DNA from: Paracoccus aerius
Lineage (GTDB): Bacteria; Pseudomonadota; Alphaproteobacteria; Rhodobacterales; Rhodobacteraceae
Length of the DNA stretch: 64,000 nt
Reading direction: 5' to 3'
Assembly (NCBI RefSeq): GCF_014656455.1
Contig: NZ_BNCL01000002.1
Coordinates: forward strand, 186,001-250,000
Shown here: positions 51,437 through 60,521 of the stretch, in pieces
How the letters are laid out: every line of letters starts with the position of its first letter
How positions within the stretch are numbered: position 1 is the first letter of the stretch
Position numbers and translations under genes: made by a program
Notes under the pieces: model-generated
The model's input: only the letters and a program-made list of their open reading frames with translations
Databases searched by the model: none
What the model was told of the DNA's origin: nothing

Positions 51437-53038
51437 CTACTTGACCTGCTGGCCGTTGGCGAAGATCTGCCCGCCTTCGCGGAACTCGATTTCCGAGGTC
51501 AGCTGGTCGGGATTGCCCTCGGCGGGCTTGGCGAACATCGCCAGCATCATGCGCATTCCCATCATCTGTTCCTCGGGGACCAGTCCCATGGCGACGACCT
51601 TGTCCATCAGCCCGTTCACACCTTGGAAGGTGCCGTTCAGGGTGCCGACCGGCTCGTTGGGATTGTCGCCGAAGGCCAGCGATCCGGTGATCTCGGCCTT
51701 GGCGCCCACCGCATCAAGCGCGACCCGGTTGACGGCCAGGTTCCGCGGGGCGAAGGGCGTCTGTTCGACGGGCATCCCGTTCTCGTCCGTCTGCAACTGC
51801 GGCTGGGTCTGGTCGAACAGATCCTGGTTCAGCACCGCGTCGCCGGACAGATCGACCGTCAGGCTGGCCGGATCGCGCGGCAACTGGTTCTGGGGATCGA
51901 ACAGGTTCCAGATCGCATCTGCGAAGGTCAGGCCTTCCAGGGCATAGGCCAGCTTGAACGGCTGGGCGCTGTCGCCCTTTGTCACCGGGATCTGCAACTC
52001 GGCCGAGATTTGCTCGACCGCATAGCTGATGGGGAAGGGCAGGGTGCCCAGCGTCATCTCGGCCTTGGCATCCGCGCTGCTGGCCTTGTAGCCCATCCCT
52101 TGGCCGGACAGGCTGAAGCTAAGGTCGCTGGCGCCGGTGGCGAAGCTGCCCTGGCCGGTCTGGTCCTGGCCGATTTCATCCTTGCCCGTGACATCGAATC
52201 GGCCTTCAAGGCTTTCATAGGTCAGGGTGGTGTCCAGCGTCAGCCCGGCAGCCAAGGCCTCGGCCATCTGGGTGCCCAGGTCGAAGGTCTGGCCGGGGGT
52301 CTTGCCGCTGCCCTGGCTGGCCAGGTTGTTCAGCGCAATCTGGAAATCCATGGTGCCACCGCCCGCACCGGCCTCGTCAGCGGGCATGGTGGCCGCGACC
52401 TGCACCTCGGCCCGCGCGGCCGTCAGGTCATAGGTCGTGTTCGTGCCGCCATCGGCCTGGGCATTGCGCTGCGATCCAGCCAGGTCGGTGATCGTCCCGG
52501 TCACGGGGATCGTCGCGTCCTGCCCCGGTTCCGCCGGCAACGAGAAGTCGAAGGCCAGCGTCGGATAGGTATATTCGTAAAGCATGTCCTCGGGCGTGCC
52601 CGAGACGACCATTTCGTTGCCCGGCACCTTGATCGTCCCGGTTACCGCCATTTCCACCATCTCCGGGGCTTCGGCTTCCGGCGCGGGATCCGTGCCCTCG
52701 GCCATGTCCTCGGCCTCGGCTGGGGCGGGGACCGAGAAGCGGCTGTCCACCGCCACGTCGCCCTCGACCACGACGCGGACCTTGGCGTCGCCGGTTTCCT
52801 GGAAGGTCATCTGCGGAAAGGTCAGCGAGGTCTTGCCGTCTTCGTTCGTCATCGAGAAGACCGCGTCGGTGACGGTCAGCGTGCCGCCCGCGTCATCGAC
52901 ATTGCCGGAAACGACATAGCCATAGTCGGTGCTGTATTTCTGCAGATTTTCCCAGACCTGCGCGGGGGTGACCTCGGCCAGGACGGGGACCGCGCCAAGG
53001 ATCAGCGCCAGGGCGGAGGTTGCAAGGGGGCGGACCAT
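51437..53038 (-). CDS. Exported DUF2125 protein
   Basis: A 533-aa secreted protein (signal MVRPLATSALALILGAVPVLA) of the alphaproteobacterial DUF2125 family. It carries repeated beta-rich stretches, such as DYGYVVSGNVDDAGGTLTVT, ITDLAGSQRNAQADGGT and TFDLGTQMAEALAAGLTLDT, resembling AsmA/TamB-like or lipid-binding beta structures, which is speculation. Start ATG 53038 by signal peptide; ATG 53062 upstream is possible. No function is established. Confidence 0.88.
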   Translation of the reverse strand: MVRPLATSALALILGAVPVLAEVTPAQVWENLQKYSTDYGYVVSGNVDDAGGTLTVTDAVFSMTNEDGKTSLTFPQMTFQETGDAKVRVVVEGDVAVDSRFSVPAPAEAEDMAEGTDPAPEAEAPEMVEMAVTGTIKVPGNEMVVSGTPEDMLYEYTYPTLAFDFSLPAEPGQDATIPVTGTITDLAGSQRNAQADGGTNTTYDLTAARAEVQVAATMPADEAGAGGGTMDFQIALNNLASQGSGKTPGQTFDLGTQMAEALAAGLTLDTTLTYESLEGRFDVTGKDEIGQDQTGQGSFATGASDLSFSLSGQGMGYKASSADAKAEMTLGTLPFPISYAVEQISAELQIPVTKGDSAQPFKLAYALEGLTFADAIWNLFDPQNQLPRDPASLTVDLSGDAVLNQDLFDQTQPQLQTDENGMPVEQTPFAPRNLAVNRVALDAVGAKAEITGSLAFGDNPNEPVGTLNGTFQGVNGLMDKVVAMGLVPEEQMMGMRMMLAMFAKPAEGNPDQLTSEIEFREGGQIFANGQQVK

Positions 53039-53114
53039 GCCAAAGACCTTTCGGAAAAACATTGCTTGTGGGATTTGTGGCACAGTGTCCCCCGGACTCC
53101 AAGGGAGCAATCGC

Positions 53115-53729
53115 GTGATCCATTCCGTGACCGAAGACGGCCTTGCCATCGTCACCATCGACCGGCCGGACAAGGCCAATTCCCTGACGGCCGGGATGCT
53201 GCGCGACCTGACCGACGCCTTCGACCGGATCGCCGCGACGGGCTGCCGGGCGGCGGTGCTGACCGCAACGGGACGGGTCTTCTCGGCCGGGGCCGACCTG
53301 GACGAAGCGAAGGCCGGGCTTGCGCTGTCGCCGGAATGGGAACGGCTGTCGGGCCGCGTCGCCAGCCTGTCCTGCCTGACGATTGCCGCCTTGAATGGCA
53401 CGCTGGCGGGCGGGGCCTTCGGCATGGCGCTTGCCTGCGACCTGCGCATCGCGGTCCCCGAGGCGCGGTTCTTTTATCCGGTGATGCGACTGGGCTTTTT
53501 GCCGCAGCGCTCGGATCCCTTCCGGCTGGCGCGGCTGGTCGGACCGGCGCGGGCGAAGATGATCCTGATGGCGGGCCAGCGGATCGAGGCGCCCGAGGCG
53601 CTTGCCTGGGGGCTGATCGACCGCATTGTCCCGCCGACTGATCTGATGGACGCGGCCCGTGCCCTGGCCGGCGACGCGCTGTCGGCGGCACCGGATCATG
53701 TCGCGGCGATCAAGGCCATGGTGGTCTAG
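53115..53729 (+). CDS. Enoyl-CoA hydratase/isomerase-like protein with altered active site
   Basis: A 204-aa crotonase-fold protein, shorter than the usual 255-260 aa. The oxyanion region FSAGADLDEAK and LNGTLAGGAFGMALACDLRI are intact. The segment that normally carries catalytic Glu (as FGxPE-xxLG) reads FFYPVMRLGF, so the first catalytic Glu appears replaced by Val. It may act on another reaction or be a binding protein. Start GTG 53115 with AAGGGAG upstream. Confidence 0.85.
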   Translation: MIHSVTEDGLAIVTIDRPDKANSLTAGMLRDLTDAFDRIAATGCRAAVLTATGRVFSAGADLDEAKAGLALSPEWERLSGRVASLSCLTIAALNGTLAGGAFGMALACDLRIAVPEARFFYPVMRLGFLPQRSDPFRLARLVGPARAKMILMAGQRIEAPEALAWGLIDRIVPPTDLMDAARALAGDALSAAPDHVAAIKAMVV

Positions 53730-55015
53730 GGCGCGAAGCCGCTGAGCCGGGGCAGCCAGGTCGAGAGCCCCGGCACGAAGGTCAGGATCATCAGCGCGGC
53801 CAGGGCGGCCAGAAAGAAGGGCGGCAACTCGCGGATCAGGGCCGAGGGGCGCTGCTTGGTGGCAGACGCCACAACGAAGATCAGGCTCCCCACCGGCGGC
53901 GTCATCAGGCCGAAGGTCAGGTTCACGATGACCACGATCGCGAAATGATCGGCGGCGATCCCCAGGCTGTGGGCGATGGGCGCCAGGATCGGCACCAGGA
54001 TCATCACGCCGGGCAGGGGGTCCATGAACATCCCGAAGACCAGCAGCAGCAGGTTCACCATCAGCAGGAAGGCCAGTGGCGACAGATCCATGGCAATCAC
54101 CGCATCGGCCATGGCCTGCGGCACGCCCTCGATGATCAACACCCAGGCGAAGGCGCGGGCTGCGGCCAGGATCATCAGCACCGCCACCGACATGATAGCG
54201 GATCGCAGGAATGCGCCCCACAGATCCGCCCAGGAGAACCCGCGATACACGACGGCGCTGACGACGATGGCATAGAAGACGGCGACGACCGATGCCTCGG
54301 TCGGGGTGAAAAGCCCGCCCCGGATGCCGCCGACGATCAGCACGATCAGCAGAAGCGCGGGCAGGGCAGCGATGCTGTTGCGGACCATTTGCGCAGCGGG
54401 CGGGCGGGGATCGCCGCTGCGATAACCGCGCTTGCGGCTGATCCACCAGTTGACGCCCGCCAGCAGCGCCGCGATCAGCAGGCCGGGCAGGATCCCGGCC
54501 ATGAACAGCGAGCCAACCGAGACATTGCGGTCCTGCAGCGCATAGATGATCATCGTGATCGAGGGCGGGATGATCGGATCGATCACCGCAACCGAAATCG
54601 TCAGCGCCCCGGCATAGGGCTTGGCATAGCCGCTGCGCTCCATCATCCGCGACATCATCGCGCCGGGCCCCGCGGCCGAGGCCAGGGCCGAGCCCGAGAT
54701 CCCCGCGAACAGCGTGCCGGACAGGATATTGGCATAGCCCAGGCCCCCGCGCAGATGGCCCACGAACTGCGCCGCGAACCGCAGCAGCATCCGCGAGATG
54801 GCGCCGGTGGACATAATCTCGGCCGCAAGGATGAAGAAGGGCACCGCCAGCAGCGGAAAGCTGTCAAGGCCGGTGAACATTTCCTTGACGACGACCACCA
54901 TGGGATAGCGCCCCGACAGCGCCACCGCCGCGAATGTCGCCATCGCAAGCGCGAAGGCGATGGGCACGCCCATGGCCATCAGCACCAGGAAGGCAATGCC
55001 CAGAACCTCAACCAA
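53726..55015 (-). CDS. dctM: TRAP transporter large permease (DctM)
   Basis: A 429-aa protein with about 12 transmembrane helices of the TRAP-T large subunit family; typical stretches are FFILAAEIMSTGAISRMLLR, GISGSALASAAGPGAMMSRM and VIDPIIPPSITMIIYALQDR. It forms the sodium-linked channel for carboxylate-like substrates. Overlaps dctQ by 8 bp. It converges on the crotonase gene, sharing the CTAG stop. Confidence 0.95.
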   Translation of the reverse strand: MVEVLGIAFLVLMAMGVPIAFALAMATFAAVALSGRYPMVVVVKEMFTGLDSFPLLAVPFFILAAEIMSTGAISRMLLRFAAQFVGHLRGGLGYANILSGTLFAGISGSALASAAGPGAMMSRMMERSGYAKPYAGALTISVAVIDPIIPPSITMIIYALQDRNVSVGSLFMAGILPGLLIAALLAGVNWWISRKRGYRSGDPRPPAAQMVRNSIAALPALLLIVLIVGGIRGGLFTPTEASVVAVFYAIVVSAVVYRGFSWADLWGAFLRSAIMSVAVLMILAAARAFAWVLIIEGVPQAMADAVIAMDLSPLAFLLMVNLLLLVFGMFMDPLPGVMILVPILAPIAHSLGIAADHFAIVVIVNLTFGLMTPPVGSLIFVVASATKQRPSALIRELPPFFLAALAALMILTFVPGLSTWLPRLSGFAP

Positions 55016-55502
55016 GGGCGGCCTCGTCCGATTGCTGAAGGCCCGCCCGCCAATAGCGGGGCGCGATCAGGGCCAGATGGACGATCATCAGCGCGAAACC
55101 GACCGGCATCGCCGCATAGATCCATTTCATCGGCACGCGCAGCGCCGCCGATCTCTGGACCGCCATCCGGTTCATGTAGTCGACGCCGACCCAGACCATG
55201 AAGGCGAAGAAGGAAAACAGCACGACCAGGATCAGCGCGCGCAAGGCCCGCTGTCCGCCAGTCGGCAGGGCATCCTGGGCATTGGTGATGGCCGCGTGCG
55301 CGCCTTCGCGCAGGGCCAGGCCGCTGCCCAGGAAGGTCAGCCAGATCATCGAATAGCGCGCCACCTCGTCAGCCCAGGTCAGCGAGTTGCCGGTCAGATA
55401 GCGACCGGCGACGTTCCACCCCAGGATCAGCGCCATGCCCATCAGGACCAGCACAAGGATCGCCCCGTTCAGGGCGACAAAGGCGCGCTCGATGCGGGCC
55501 AT
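55008..55502 (-). CDS. dctQ: TRAP transporter small permease (DctQ)
   Basis: A 164-aa protein with four helices, e.g. LVLVLMGMALILGWNVAGRY, SMIWLTFLGSGLALREGAHA and ALILVVLFSFFAFMVWVGVD, typical of DctQ. It couples with DctM. It is 4 bp after the dctP stop. Confidence 0.93.
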   Translation of the reverse strand: MARIERAFVALNGAILVLVLMGMALILGWNVAGRYLTGNSLTWADEVARYSMIWLTFLGSGLALREGAHAAITNAQDALPTGGQRALRALILVVLFSFFAFMVWVGVDYMNRMAVQRSAALRVPMKWIYAAMPVGFALMIVHLALIAPRYWRAGLQQSDEAALG

Positions 55503-55506
55503 GGGC

Positions 55507-56472
55507 TTATTCGACCGCCTGGATCCGTGCCATCAGGTCGGCGCCGAACTGCGCCTCGTAGGCTTTGTAGGGTTCGGCCAGGGCATCGCGGAAGGCTGCC
55601 TTCTGTTCGGGGGTCAGCTCGTTGACCTCCATCCCCGCGGCCTTCATCGCCTCGACCCCCGAAGCGTCCACTTCGTCGACAAAGGCGCGCATCGCCACGA
55701 CCGCATCGTCGGCGGCCTTTTCGAAGGCGGCCTTTTGGGTGTCGTCCAACTGGCCCCAGAGCGACGGGGAAACCAGGATGATGGTGGACGAATAGACATG
55801 GCCGTCCAGTGTCAGGTATTCCTGCACCTCGTTCAGCTTGGCCGAGACGATCACCGACAGCGGGTTTTCCTGCCCGTCGATGGCGCCCTGCTGCAATGCG
55901 CCGATCACCTCGGGCCAGGCCATCGGCGTGGGGGCGGCGCCAAGGGCGCGGAAGGCCTCGATATGGACCGGGTTTTCCATCGTGCGGATCTTCAGCCCGT
56001 CCAGGTCGGCAGGCGCCTGGATGGCGCCGCGATTGCTGGTGATGTGGCGGAACCCTTGTTCGCCCCAGGCCAAGGCGTGCAGGCCCGCGTCCTCGAACTT
56101 GGCCAGCATCTCCTCGCCGATCTCTCCGTCCAGGACCTTGCGGGCGTGATCCTTGTCGCGCAGCAGGAAAGGAATGCCCAGAACGCCCACTTCGGGAACG
56201 AAATTGGTCAGCGTGCCGTCGGATGCGATGGTCATTTCCACCGTGCCCAGTTGCAGCCCTTCCAGCACCTCGCGTTCGCCGCCCAGGCCGGACGAGGGGA
56301 AATGCCGGAAGGTGAACTGCTCGCCCAGGGATTCCTTAAGGGATTCCTCGAAGGCCTTGGCGCCCGCGCCGTAATGGCTGTCCTCGGCCAAGGCATAGCC
56401 GATCTTGATTTCCTGCGCGGAAACGGGCGCGGCGAAGGCTGCGCACAAAAGCGCGGCATAGACATGTTTCAT
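55507..56472 (-). CDS. dctP: TRAP transporter substrate-binding protein (DctP)
   Basis: A 321-aa periplasmic DctP family protein, signal MKHVYAALLCAAFAAPVSAQ. It carries the ligand-binding Arg in GLKIRTMENPVHIEAFRALG and the Gln/Asn region LQQGAIDGQENPLSVIVSAK. Substrate is probably a small organic acid; which one is not known. It heads the minus-strand TRAP operon behind an 8-bp inverted repeat. Confidence 0.94.
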   Translation of the reverse strand: MKHVYAALLCAAFAAPVSAQEIKIGYALAEDSHYGAGAKAFEESLKESLGEQFTFRHFPSSGLGGEREVLEGLQLGTVEMTIASDGTLTNFVPEVGVLGIPFLLRDKDHARKVLDGEIGEEMLAKFEDAGLHALAWGEQGFRHITSNRGAIQAPADLDGLKIRTMENPVHIEAFRALGAAPTPMAWPEVIGALQQGAIDGQENPLSVIVSAKLNEVQEYLTLDGHVYSSTIILVSPSLWGQLDDTQKAAFEKAADDAVVAMRAFVDEVDASGVEAMKAAGMEVNELTPEQKAAFRDALAEPYKAYEAQFGADLMARIQAVE

Positions 56473-56483
56473 GAAGATCCCTC

Positions 56484-56502
56484 ATCCCTGGATGCCAGGG
56501 AT
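56484..56502. promoter_or_regulatory. Inverted repeat in the 5' region of the TRAP operon
   Basis: ATCCCTGG-ATG-CCAGGGAT, perfect 8-bp dyad with a 3-bp centre, 12 bp upstream of the dctP ATG at 56472. It could be an operator or a leader hairpin. A second dyad GGATTGTGCAATCC lies at 56519-56532. Confidence 0.5.
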
Positions 56503-56518
56503 TTAGCGCAACCAGACA

Positions 56519-56532
56519 GGATTGTGCAATCC
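56519..56532. promoter_or_regulatory. Palindrome GGATTG-TG-CAATCC upstream of dctP
   Basis: 6-bp arms with a 2-bp centre at 56519-56532, 47 bp upstream of dctP. GntR-family operators often contain TTG-N-CAA-type cores. No regulator gene is adjacent, so this is a candidate only. Confidence 0.4.
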
Positions 56533-56731
56533 CGCGGCCCGTTTTGAAATCCTGTTGCTTGGGCGATGATTGCGGTGCGGAACATTGTTCCTGCCCAGCC
56601 GTTTTCCCGCAACTGTCGTCCCAAAGGCCTGCCAGCCGTCGCGCATCTTGTCCCTTTCTGCAGGCGGGGGACTTGCGGCCGATCATCCCTCGGCGCATCT
56701 CAAGGCCCAGTAGAATAAGGAGATTTTCCTC

Positions 56732-57493
56732 ATGCGCAGCATCATCCTGTCCGCCGCCCTGGCGCTTTCCACCGCCCTGCCCGCCGCCGCGGAAACGATC
56801 CGCGTCGGCATGTCGGGGGGCTATTTTCCCTTTACCTTCACACGCGCCGACGAATTGCAGGGCTTCGAGGTGGACCTGATGAACGCCGTGGGCGAGATCA
56901 CCGGCGACGACATCGAATTCGTCACCATGTCCTTTTCCGGCCTGATCGGTGCCCTGGAATCCGGCCGCATCGACACCGTCGCGAACCAGATCACCATTAC
57001 CCCCGAACGCGAGGCGAAGTTCGCCTTCACCCAGCCCTATGTCTATGACGGCGCGCAGGTCGTGGTGAAGGCCGGCAACGAGGGCGAGATCACCGGCCCC
57101 GAAAGCCTCAAGGGCAAGTCGGTCGCGGTGAACCTGGGCTCGAATTACGAGCAATTGCTGCGTGAACTGCCCTATGCCTCGGAAATCGACATCCGCACCT
57201 ATGAAAGCAATATCGAACAGGACACCGCCCTGGGCCGGGTCGATGCCTTTGTCATGGACCGCGTCTCCTCGGCCCAGGTAATCAAGGAAAGCCCGCTGCC
57301 CCTGGCCCTGGCCGGCCAGCCCTTCAGCGAGATCCGGAACGCCCTGCCCTTCCGCAACGACGAGGCAGGGCTGGCGATGCGCGACAAGGTGGATGCCGCC
57401 ATCACCCAGCTCAAGGAGAACGGCACCCTGGCCGAGATCTCGCGGAAATGGCTGGATGCCGATGTGACCAAGCCCGCGGCCGCCGCTGAATGA
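56732..57493 (+). CDS. Amino-acid (cystine-like) ABC transporter substrate-binding protein
   Basis: A 253-aa family-3 solute-binding protein; signal MRSIILSAALALSTALPAAA. Motifs include YFPFTFTRADELQGFEVDLM and the segment KSVAVNLGSNYEQLLRELPY, followed by IDIRTYESNIEQD, resembling cystine-binding FliY/TcyJ proteins. AAGGAG precedes the ATG. It lies divergent from the TRAP operon and overlaps the permease gene by 4 bp. Confidence 0.9.
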   Translation: MRSIILSAALALSTALPAAAETIRVGMSGGYFPFTFTRADELQGFEVDLMNAVGEITGDDIEFVTMSFSGLIGALESGRIDTVANQITITPEREAKFAFTQPYVYDGAQVVVKAGNEGEITGPESLKGKSVAVNLGSNYEQLLRELPYASEIDIRTYESNIEQDTALGRVDAFVMDRVSSAQVIKESPLPLALAGQPFSEIRNALPFRNDEAGLAMRDKVDAAITQLKENGTLAEISRKWLDADVTKPAAAAE

Positions 57494-58164
57494 GGCCACT
57501 TGATACCGCCTATATGTGGGATCTGGTGCCGATCATCCTCGGCTATGTCCCGCTGACATTGGGAATGGCGCTTGTCGCGATGGCGGCGGCGCTGATCCTG
57601 GCCGCGCTGCTTGCGATCGTGCGCGTCCTGCGCGTGCCGGTCGCGGACGGCGTGGTGGCGGTGTTCATCAGCTTCTTCCGGGGCACGCCGCTGCTGGTGC
57701 AGCTGTTCCTGTTTTACTACGGGCTGCCGCAGCTTGTGCCCGCGCTGACCAATATCGACGGGGTCACGGCGGCGGTCATCGGCCTGACGCTGCATTTCGC
57801 GGCCTATATGGCGGAAAGCATCCGCGGCGCGATCCTTGGCGTGGACCGCAGCCAATGGGAGGCCGCGCAATCGATCGGGATGACGCAGGGCCAGCTTCTG
57901 CGCCGGATCGTCCTGCCGCAGGCGTCCCGCGTTGCTGCGCCGACGTTGATGAACTATTTCATCGACCTGATCAAAAGCACCTCGCTTGCCTTTACCCTCG
58001 GCGTGACCGAGATGATGGGCGCCGCGCAAAAGGAAGCGGCCGGCAGCTTCCTGTATCTGGAAGCCTTCCTGGTCGTCGCGGTGATCTACTGGATCATGGT
58101 CGAGGCGCTGTCGGTCGGGCAACGCTGGATGGAACGCCGGCTGGGAAAGGCGGTTGCACGATGA
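57490..58164 (+). CDS. Amino-acid ABC transporter permease
   Basis: A 224-aa HisM-type permease with about five helices and the EAA loop EAAQSIGMTQGQLLRRIVLP. FFRGTPLLVQLFLFYYGLPQ is the typical N-terminal signature. Overlaps both neighbours by 4 bp. Confidence 0.93.
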   Translation: MRPLDTAYMWDLVPIILGYVPLTLGMALVAMAAALILAALLAIVRVLRVPVADGVVAVFISFFRGTPLLVQLFLFYYGLPQLVPALTNIDGVTAAVIGLTLHFAAYMAESIRGAILGVDRSQWEAAQSIGMTQGQLLRRIVLPQASRVAAPTLMNYFIDLIKSTSLAFTLGVTEMMGAAQKEAAGSFLYLEAFLVVAVIYWIMVEALSVGQRWMERRLGKAVAR

Positions 58165-58901
58165 CATGCGAGATCGACATTGCCGGCCTGGTCAAGCGGT
58201 TCGGGACGAACATTGTCCTGGACGGCATCGACCTGTGCCTGAAACCCGGTGAGCGGGTGGCGATCATCGGCCCCTCCGGCACCGGCAAATCGACGCTTCT
58301 GCGCTGCATGAACTGGCTGGATGCGCCCGATGTGGGGCGGATCACGGTTGGCGATCTGTCGGTTGATGCCGCGCGCGCGTCGCGGGCGGACATCCTGGCG
58401 CTGCGGCGCAGGACGGGCTTTGTGTTCCAGAACTATGCGCTGTTCGCCAACAAGACCGCTCGGCAGAACATCATGGAAGGGCTGACCACCGTCCGCGGCT
58501 GGTCCAAGGCCCGCGCCGCCGCGCGCGCCGACGAGATTCTGGGCCAGATCGGCCTGGGCGATCGCGGCGACAGCTATCCATCCGCCATGTCGGGCGGACA
58601 GCAGCAGCGCGTGGGCATCGGCCGGGCGATGGCATTGGACGCCGACCTGCTGCTGTTCGACGAACCGACCAGTGCGCTTGATCCCGAATGGGTGGGCGAG
58701 GTTCTGGACCTGATCCGGTCGATCGCCGATGGCCGGCAGACCATCCTGATCGTCACGCACGAGATGCAGTTCGCGCGCGAGATCGCCGACCGGATCGTCT
58801 TCATGGAAGGCGGGCGCATCGTCGAACAGGGACCGCCCGCGCAGATCTTCGGCGATCCGCAGGACGACCGCACCCGCGCCTTCCTGCGCCGGGTCAGTTA
58901 G
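58161..58901 (+). CDS. Amino-acid ABC transporter ATP-binding protein
   Basis: A 246-aa GlnQ-type ATPase: Walker A GPSGTGKST, signature MSGGQQQRVGIGRA, Walker B LLLFDEPTSAL, H-loop VTHEMQF. Completes the three-gene transporter. Its stop overlaps the convergent hypothetical gene by 4 bp. Confidence 0.95.
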   Translation: MTCEIDIAGLVKRFGTNIVLDGIDLCLKPGERVAIIGPSGTGKSTLLRCMNWLDAPDVGRITVGDLSVDAARASRADILALRRRTGFVFQNYALFANKTARQNIMEGLTTVRGWSKARAAARADEILGQIGLGDRGDSYPSAMSGGQQQRVGIGRAMALDADLLLFDEPTSALDPEWVGEVLDLIRSIADGRQTILIVTHEMQFAREIADRIVFMEGGRIVEQGPPAQIFGDPQDDRTRAFLRRVS

Positions 58902-59329
58902 CGCAGGCCTGCCGTCTGGTAGTAGACATCCACGTCCCGTGCCTGGTCATAACCGATGCCCGAGGCGATGATGCAGCTTGTGTCATCGCGGCGTGGCGCG
59001 ACCAGCGTCCAAGTGCCCATCTGGTCCGAGGCCCACAACTCGGTCGCGGCATGGCCGTCGCCGGGCACGGGCGTCTCGTTGAAGTCATGGCGCAGGGTCT
59101 GCTGGATCTCGGCATCGGCGGCGCAATAGGGCTGGTCGCCCACCGCCATGTCGGACGTGGGCAGGTCCTGGGCCTGTTCCAGCAGGGTCGCGGTATCGAC
59201 CCCCGCCATTGCCGGCCATGCCTGCACGGGCTGGTCGGGCCTGGTCGCGGAAATGGCTGGCATGGCCATCAGCGCCGCGACGCTGCCGGCCACGCCAAGG
59301 CGGACGATGCGGGTTGCGATGCGGGACAT
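58898..59329 (-). CDS. Exported hypothetical protein
   Basis: A 143-aa protein with a signal peptide (MSRIATRIVRLGVAGSVAAL, cleavage near AISA) and two widely spaced cysteines, CAADAEIQQTLRHD and CIIASGIGYDQARDV. Family not recognised; may be a small periplasmic or secreted protein. It is transcribed from the gap shared with glk. Confidence 0.7.
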   Translation of the reverse strand: MSRIATRIVRLGVAGSVAALMAMPAISATRPDQPVQAWPAMAGVDTATLLEQAQDLPTSDMAVGDQPYCAADAEIQQTLRHDFNETPVPGDGHAATELWASDQMGTWTLVAPRRDDTSCIIASGIGYDQARDVDVYYQTAGLR

Positions 59330-59482
59330 GACAGGGCCTTTCTTCAGTGTTTGCTGGGGAAAAACGTATCGGCGGCGCGGTGGGTTCCGCTTTTTGGCGC
59401 GACGCGGCGTTGCGTTGGCTGTCGAAACCGGCAATTGTCCTGCGTTGTAAAGGGCTAAGGCGACAGGAAGGACGGTCCCCGA

Positions 59483-60409
59483 ATGGCGATACTTCTGGGC
59501 GATGTGGGGGGCACGAACGCTCGTTTGGCCATTGCGCGAAACGGCGTCATCGACCGGCAGTCGGTGACCCGCTTTCGCGGCGACGACTATGCCAGCTTCG
59601 ATGACGTGGTGCGCCAGTTCCTGCAGGAACAGGACCAGCCCCGCATCACCGGCGTCTGCGTGGCGGTGGCAGGTCCGGTCAGCAACGGGCGGGCGCGGCT
59701 GACCAACCGGCCCTGGGACTTTTCCGAGGATCGGCTGGCGCGGCTGACCGATGCGGACCATGTCCGGCTGATCAACGACCTGACCGCGATGGGCTATGCC
59801 ACGCCGGTTCTGGCAGGCGACGGGCTGGCCACGCTGCGCAGCGCGCCGTCCGGCCGACCCCGCAATGGGCAGTCGCTGGTCGTGAACCTGGGCACCGGCT
59901 TCAACGTCTGCGCGGTCCGCAGCCTGCCCGGCGGGGCCATCGCCGCGCTCGAGGCCGAGGAAGGCCATACCAGCCTGCCCGCCAACATCTATCTTCGCCT
60001 GCTGGACGCCGTCGGCCCCGAGGCGATGGCGGGCTTCATCTCGACCGAGGAAGCCTTTGCCGGGCGCGGGTTGTCGCGCCTTCATGCCGCGCTGACACAA
60101 ACGACGCCCGTGCCGGGCGAGCAGATCGACCGGGCAGCGGATGCGGGCGATCCCGTCGCCAATGCGACCTATGACCTGTTCACCGACCTGGTGGGTCTGC
60201 TGTGCCGGGAACTGGCGCTGCGCTTCATGCCGCTGGAAGGGATGTTCCTGGCGGGCAGCGTCGGGCGCAGCATCTCGGACCGGATGGATCGGTTCGAGGC
60301 GTCCTTCCTGGCCGAGCCCTATATGCGCCACATCCCCGAAAACACGCCGATCTTCCTGATCCGCGACGACATGGCCGCCTTGCACGGCTGTCTGGCCGCC
60401 CTGTCCTGA
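59483..60409 (+). CDS. glk: Glucokinase
   Basis: A 308-aa member of the bacterial Glk family (not ROK). ATP-binding region LLGDVGGTNARLAIARNG; GVCVAVAGPVSNGRARLTN; VVNLGTGFNVCAV; EAEEGHTSLPA. Phosphorylates glucose with ATP to glucose 6-phosphate. It stands alone between divergent genes. A weak GC hairpin follows at 60421-60438. Confidence 0.94.
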   Translation: MAILLGDVGGTNARLAIARNGVIDRQSVTRFRGDDYASFDDVVRQFLQEQDQPRITGVCVAVAGPVSNGRARLTNRPWDFSEDRLARLTDADHVRLINDLTAMGYATPVLAGDGLATLRSAPSGRPRNGQSLVVNLGTGFNVCAVRSLPGGAIAALEAEEGHTSLPANIYLRLLDAVGPEAMAGFISTEEAFAGRGLSRLHAALTQTTPVPGEQIDRAADAGDPVANATYDLFTDLVGLLCRELALRFMPLEGMFLAGSVGRSISDRMDRFEASFLAEPYMRHIPENTPIFLIRDDMAALHGCLAALS

Positions 60410-60521
60410 CCGCGCCGGGTGGCGGAATCCCGTCCGCCGCCCCGGTTTCTGCCGATGAATCGCTTGGATTCACCCGGGCGTCCTGTTCATATGAGGCAAA
60501 GCAAGAACGGCAGGGCAGGAC

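Noticed and set aside
51623-53641. 672-codon plus-strand frame opposite the DUF2125 gene
   Set aside because: Shadow frame; DUF2125 has a signal peptide and a terminator on the minus strand.
60421-60438. glk terminator hairpin GGCGGA/TCCGCC
   Set aside because: Only a 6-bp stem and no clear T-run; kept as a note in the glk entry rather than a feature.
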